DNA from: JACQPU01 sp039961715
GTDB lineage: Bacteria > Bacteroidota > Ignavibacteria > UBA10030
Assembly (NCBI GenBank): GCA_039961715.1
Contig: JABRVW010000142.1
Location: forward strand, 1-53,051
Direction: 5' to 3'
Length of the DNA: 53,051 nucleotides
Shown here: positions 51,612 to 53,051 of the stretch, piece after piece
Numbering within the stretch: position 1 is the stretch's first letter
How the letters are laid out: each line of letters begins with the position of its first letter
Translations under genes and position numbers: made by a program
The notes under the pieces: model-generated
Told to the model about the DNA's origin: nothing
The model's input: the letters and a program-made list of their open reading frames with translations, nothing else
The model's database searches: none

Positions 51612-51654
51612 CCTTGTCAAGGTATCCTGGCTTTCAACCAGAACCTTGACAAGG
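51612..51654. repeat. 43-bp palindromic element, copy 2
   Basis: CCTTGTCAAGGT (51612-51623), a 19-nt spacer, ACCTTGACAAGG (51643-51654). Arms are identical to copy 1; spacers differ. The copies lie 587 nt apart on either side of the small hypothetical gene. The design recalls REP/BIME-type or other palindromic dispersed repeats; no transposase is nearby. Confidence 0.8.
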
Positions 51655-51807
51655 CAGGCTGCAGCCCGAGCATGCCACAAACCACGCCCACAAATCATCG
51701 CTACCGCGCCCCTTGGAGTCCGATTTGCAATTCCTCGTTTATATTTCGTTATTGGAGGGACCCGCAGTGAGCCTTCGGTTGTTTGGCATTTCATGAGGAA
51801 AAATCAA

Positions 51808-52506
51808 ATGACATCATCAATCAAGAAGGTCTGTATCATCGGCGTCTCGGGAAAACTCGGCCGGTACATGCTTCAGCATTGTCTCGACCGGGGTTATGAG
51901 GTCGTGGGCGTGTGTCGCGAGAAAAGCGTAGGCAAACTGGAACCCTATAAGGACCGAATGACCATCATTCCCGGAGCGACCAACGACCGCGGAGTGATCG
52001 AAAAGGCGCTTCAGGGATGCGATGGAGTGCTGACGGTCCTTGTCCCTTGGGGTGTCCAGCAGTACTCCACAGGCACGGCCCAGGCCGTCCTGGATTTTGC
52101 ACAGCCCGGAGCGCGGCTGGCCTTCTCCTGCGGATGGCATATCACACGCGATGGAAAGGATGTCTATTCGAGATCGTTTCTCTGGTTTGCCGCCATCTTC
52201 GGACGCCTTGCCAAAGTCGCCCGTTTCGCCGACCTCGACGATCAGGTTGAAGCCTGCAGGCGAATCTTCGCCAGCGATAAGAAATGGACGGTTGTGCGAG
52301 GGAGCGATCTGGAGGAGGGGGAAAGTCAGGGATTACCTGTCTGGAGCCGCCATGTCGGCGACCCGATTCTCGCGAGCAATCTGACAAGACGAGTGGATTT
52401 TGCCCTGTTCATGGTCGAGGCGCTGGAGAACGATCAGTTGATTCGCGAAGCACCGGCCATTGTGGGCTGCCGGACTCCATCGGCGCTGGCACATGCCCCG
52501 GCCTGA
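51808..52506 (+). CDS. NAD(P)-binding atypical short-chain dehydrogenase-like protein
   Basis: A 232-residue single-domain Rossmann protein of the NmrA/atypical SDR kind. The nucleotide-binding motif is VCIIGVSGKLGRYMLQHCLDRGYEVVGVCR, followed by a second conserved site (IIPGATNDRGVIEKALQGCDGVLTVLVPWG). The catalytic Tyr-x3-Lys of classical SDRs is not evident, so it may be a sugar/quinone reductase or a redox sensor. ATG 51808 is selected because of a GAGGA site ~9 nt upstream; ATG 51793 in the same frame lacks one. It is convergent with the S41 peptidase gene 15 nt away, with no terminator seen between them. Confidence 0.85.
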   Translation: MTSSIKKVCIIGVSGKLGRYMLQHCLDRGYEVVGVCREKSVGKLEPYKDRMTIIPGATNDRGVIEKALQGCDGVLTVLVPWGVQQYSTGTAQAVLDFAQPGARLAFSCGWHITRDGKDVYSRSFLWFAAIFGRLAKVARFADLDDQVEACRRIFASDKKWTVVRGSDLEEGESQGLPVWSRHVGDPILASNLTRRVDFALFMVEALENDQLIREAPAIVGCRTPSALAHAPA

Positions 52507-52521
52507 TTTTTGCACCGGTAT

Positions 52522-53051
52522 CTATTCGCGATCGGTCATGCGCCTGATCATCGTGCGAGCATTCTCGTTGGTCGGATCAAGTTCCAGCGATTTCCTGTAA
52601 TTCCTGATGGCCTCTTCGGTGCGGCCTGCCTTCATCAGTGCCTCGCCGTAGCTGTCGTACACATTGGCCGATTGCGGAAACCGTTTCACATTGAACAGAA
52701 ACAGCTCGATGGCCAGCGGAACGCTGTTCTTCTGCAGGGAGGCGTACCCCAGCATGTTCACGGACATTTCCGTCACCACGCCCTGTTCGAGTCCCTTGTC
52801 CAGCGCCGGCTCCAGGACCTTCTGTGCCTCCCCTGTCTTTCCTTCTGCGACGAGCTTCTCCGCTTTCTCCAGCGCAGTGCGGATCGGCCTCACGGTCTCC
52901 TCGGCTTTGCGGCGTTGTTCAGCTGCGTAGCGGACCGCCGCCTCTTTTGCCAGCGGGAGAGCTTTTTCCAGTGCCTCATCGGCCGTGGTTTTGATATCCG
53001 GCTCCACACCGACGCCTTCCCAGTTGGTTCCGGTGATCGGATTGATCGCCC
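52522..53051 (-). CDS. S41-family C-terminal processing peptidase with TPR-like tail (partial, 5' end outside window)
   Basis: The C-terminal ~176 residues of a protein whose start lies beyond the right edge. The frame is open to the end of the window, reading AINPITGTNWEGVGVEPDIK, which is the characteristic end of the S41/IRBP-type peptidase domain (INP-x-TGTNWEG-x-GV-x-PD-I). After it comes a helical region with TPR-like repeats (TALEKAEKLVAEGKTGEAQKVLEPALDKG; NVYDSYGEALMKAGRTEEAIRNYRKSLELDP). Such proteins are usually exported proteases. The GTG at 53007 is an internal codon, not the start. Confidence 0.85.
   Translation of the reverse strand, partial: AINPITGTNWEGVGVEPDIKTTADEALEKALPLAKEAAVRYAAEQRRKAEETVRPIRTALEKAEKLVAEGKTGEAQKVLEPALDKGLEQGVVTEMSVNMLGYASLQKNSVPLAIELFLFNVKRFPQSANVYDSYGEALMKAGRTEEAIRNYRKSLELDPTNENARTMIRRMTDRE

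Larger units (their letters stand above)
51482..51807. other. Intergenic region between divergent genes, no further gene recognised
   Basis: A 326-nt gap containing the small gene's predicted promoter, palindromic element copy 2 (51612-51654), and the upstream region of the plus-strand gene at 51808. I see only a weak TATATT box (51740-51745) without a matching -35 for that gene. Confidence 0.5.

Noticed and set aside
51025..51654. CRISPR-like array from repeated palindromes
   Set aside because: Only two copies 587 nt apart, no short regular spacers, no cas genes.
52142..52387. Small minus-strand frame inside the NAD(P)-binding gene
   Set aside because: Fully antisense to a well-supported gene and without conserved features.
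53005..53007. GTG at 53007 as start of a small TPR protein
   Set aside because: The frame continues upstream to the window edge with an unmistakable S41 peptidase C-terminal sequence, so the gene is truncated by the window.

Overview
The window looks like a chromosomal segment of a Gram-negative FCB-group bacterium, most likely an uncultured member of the Bacteroidota/Ignavibacteriota lineage. The basis is a giant SprA-type outer-membrane translocon (24664-31548), a PorX-type receiver/PglZ regulator beside it (22952-24526), a secreted protein with a C-terminal type IX sorting domain (35371-36666), LPS export permeases LptF/LptG, and a few promoters resembling the Bacteroidota TTTG/TAnnTTTG pattern. 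Other promoters look sigma70-like, and some genes have good Shine-Dalgarno sites while others have none. Species cannot be fixed from the sequence alone. No tRNA, rRNA, insertion sequence, prophage or CRISPR array was seen.

Region 1 (1-15172, minus strand): a roughly 15 kb surface-polysaccharide operon read right to left. It starts from a TTGACA-N17-TAGATT promoter at 15138-15166 and runs: RmlC-like cupin, rfbB, Wza-like SLBB exporter, Wzz-like chain-length protein, Wzy-like polymerase/ligase, GT4, CgeB-like GT, membrane GT2, WbaP/WcaJ-like initiating transferase, WbpE-like aminotransferase, DPM1-like GT2, then a GT2 fused to a degenerate sugar-phosphotransferase. The genes overlap or nearly abut, and the operon runs on into accA, which leaves the window. 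No flippase and no Wzc-type kinase domain is present.

Region 2 (15173-24526, minus strand): housekeeping operons. lytR_C-rsfS-argS is followed upstream by a self-contained unit for a small exported protein (promoter, strong RBS, terminator), then a seven-gene operon porX-tsaE-tsaB-accD-rocF-panC-glmU(N-domain).

Region 3 (24664-36666): sprA, preceded by a receiver-only response regulator and pdxH; then lptF-lptG on the plus strand, convergent with a T9SS-sorted protein.

Region 4 (36883-43967, minus strand): a complete tripartite efflux operon (TetR, HlyD lipoprotein, ABC ATPase, TolC, second ABC ATPase, two ABC-2 permeases), controlled by a pair of ACCTT-N3-AAGGT operators.

Region 5 (44169-53051): a TolB-propeller/amidohydrolase, a TPR lipoprotein, a Tat-type GH42-like protein, a small ORF lying between two near-identical palindromic elements, a NAD(P)-binding protein, and the C-terminal end of an S41 peptidase with TPR repeats.

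The intergenic spaces hold a recurrent class of degenerate repeats with a strict 7-nt period. One copy lies in frame inside the T9SS cargo gene.
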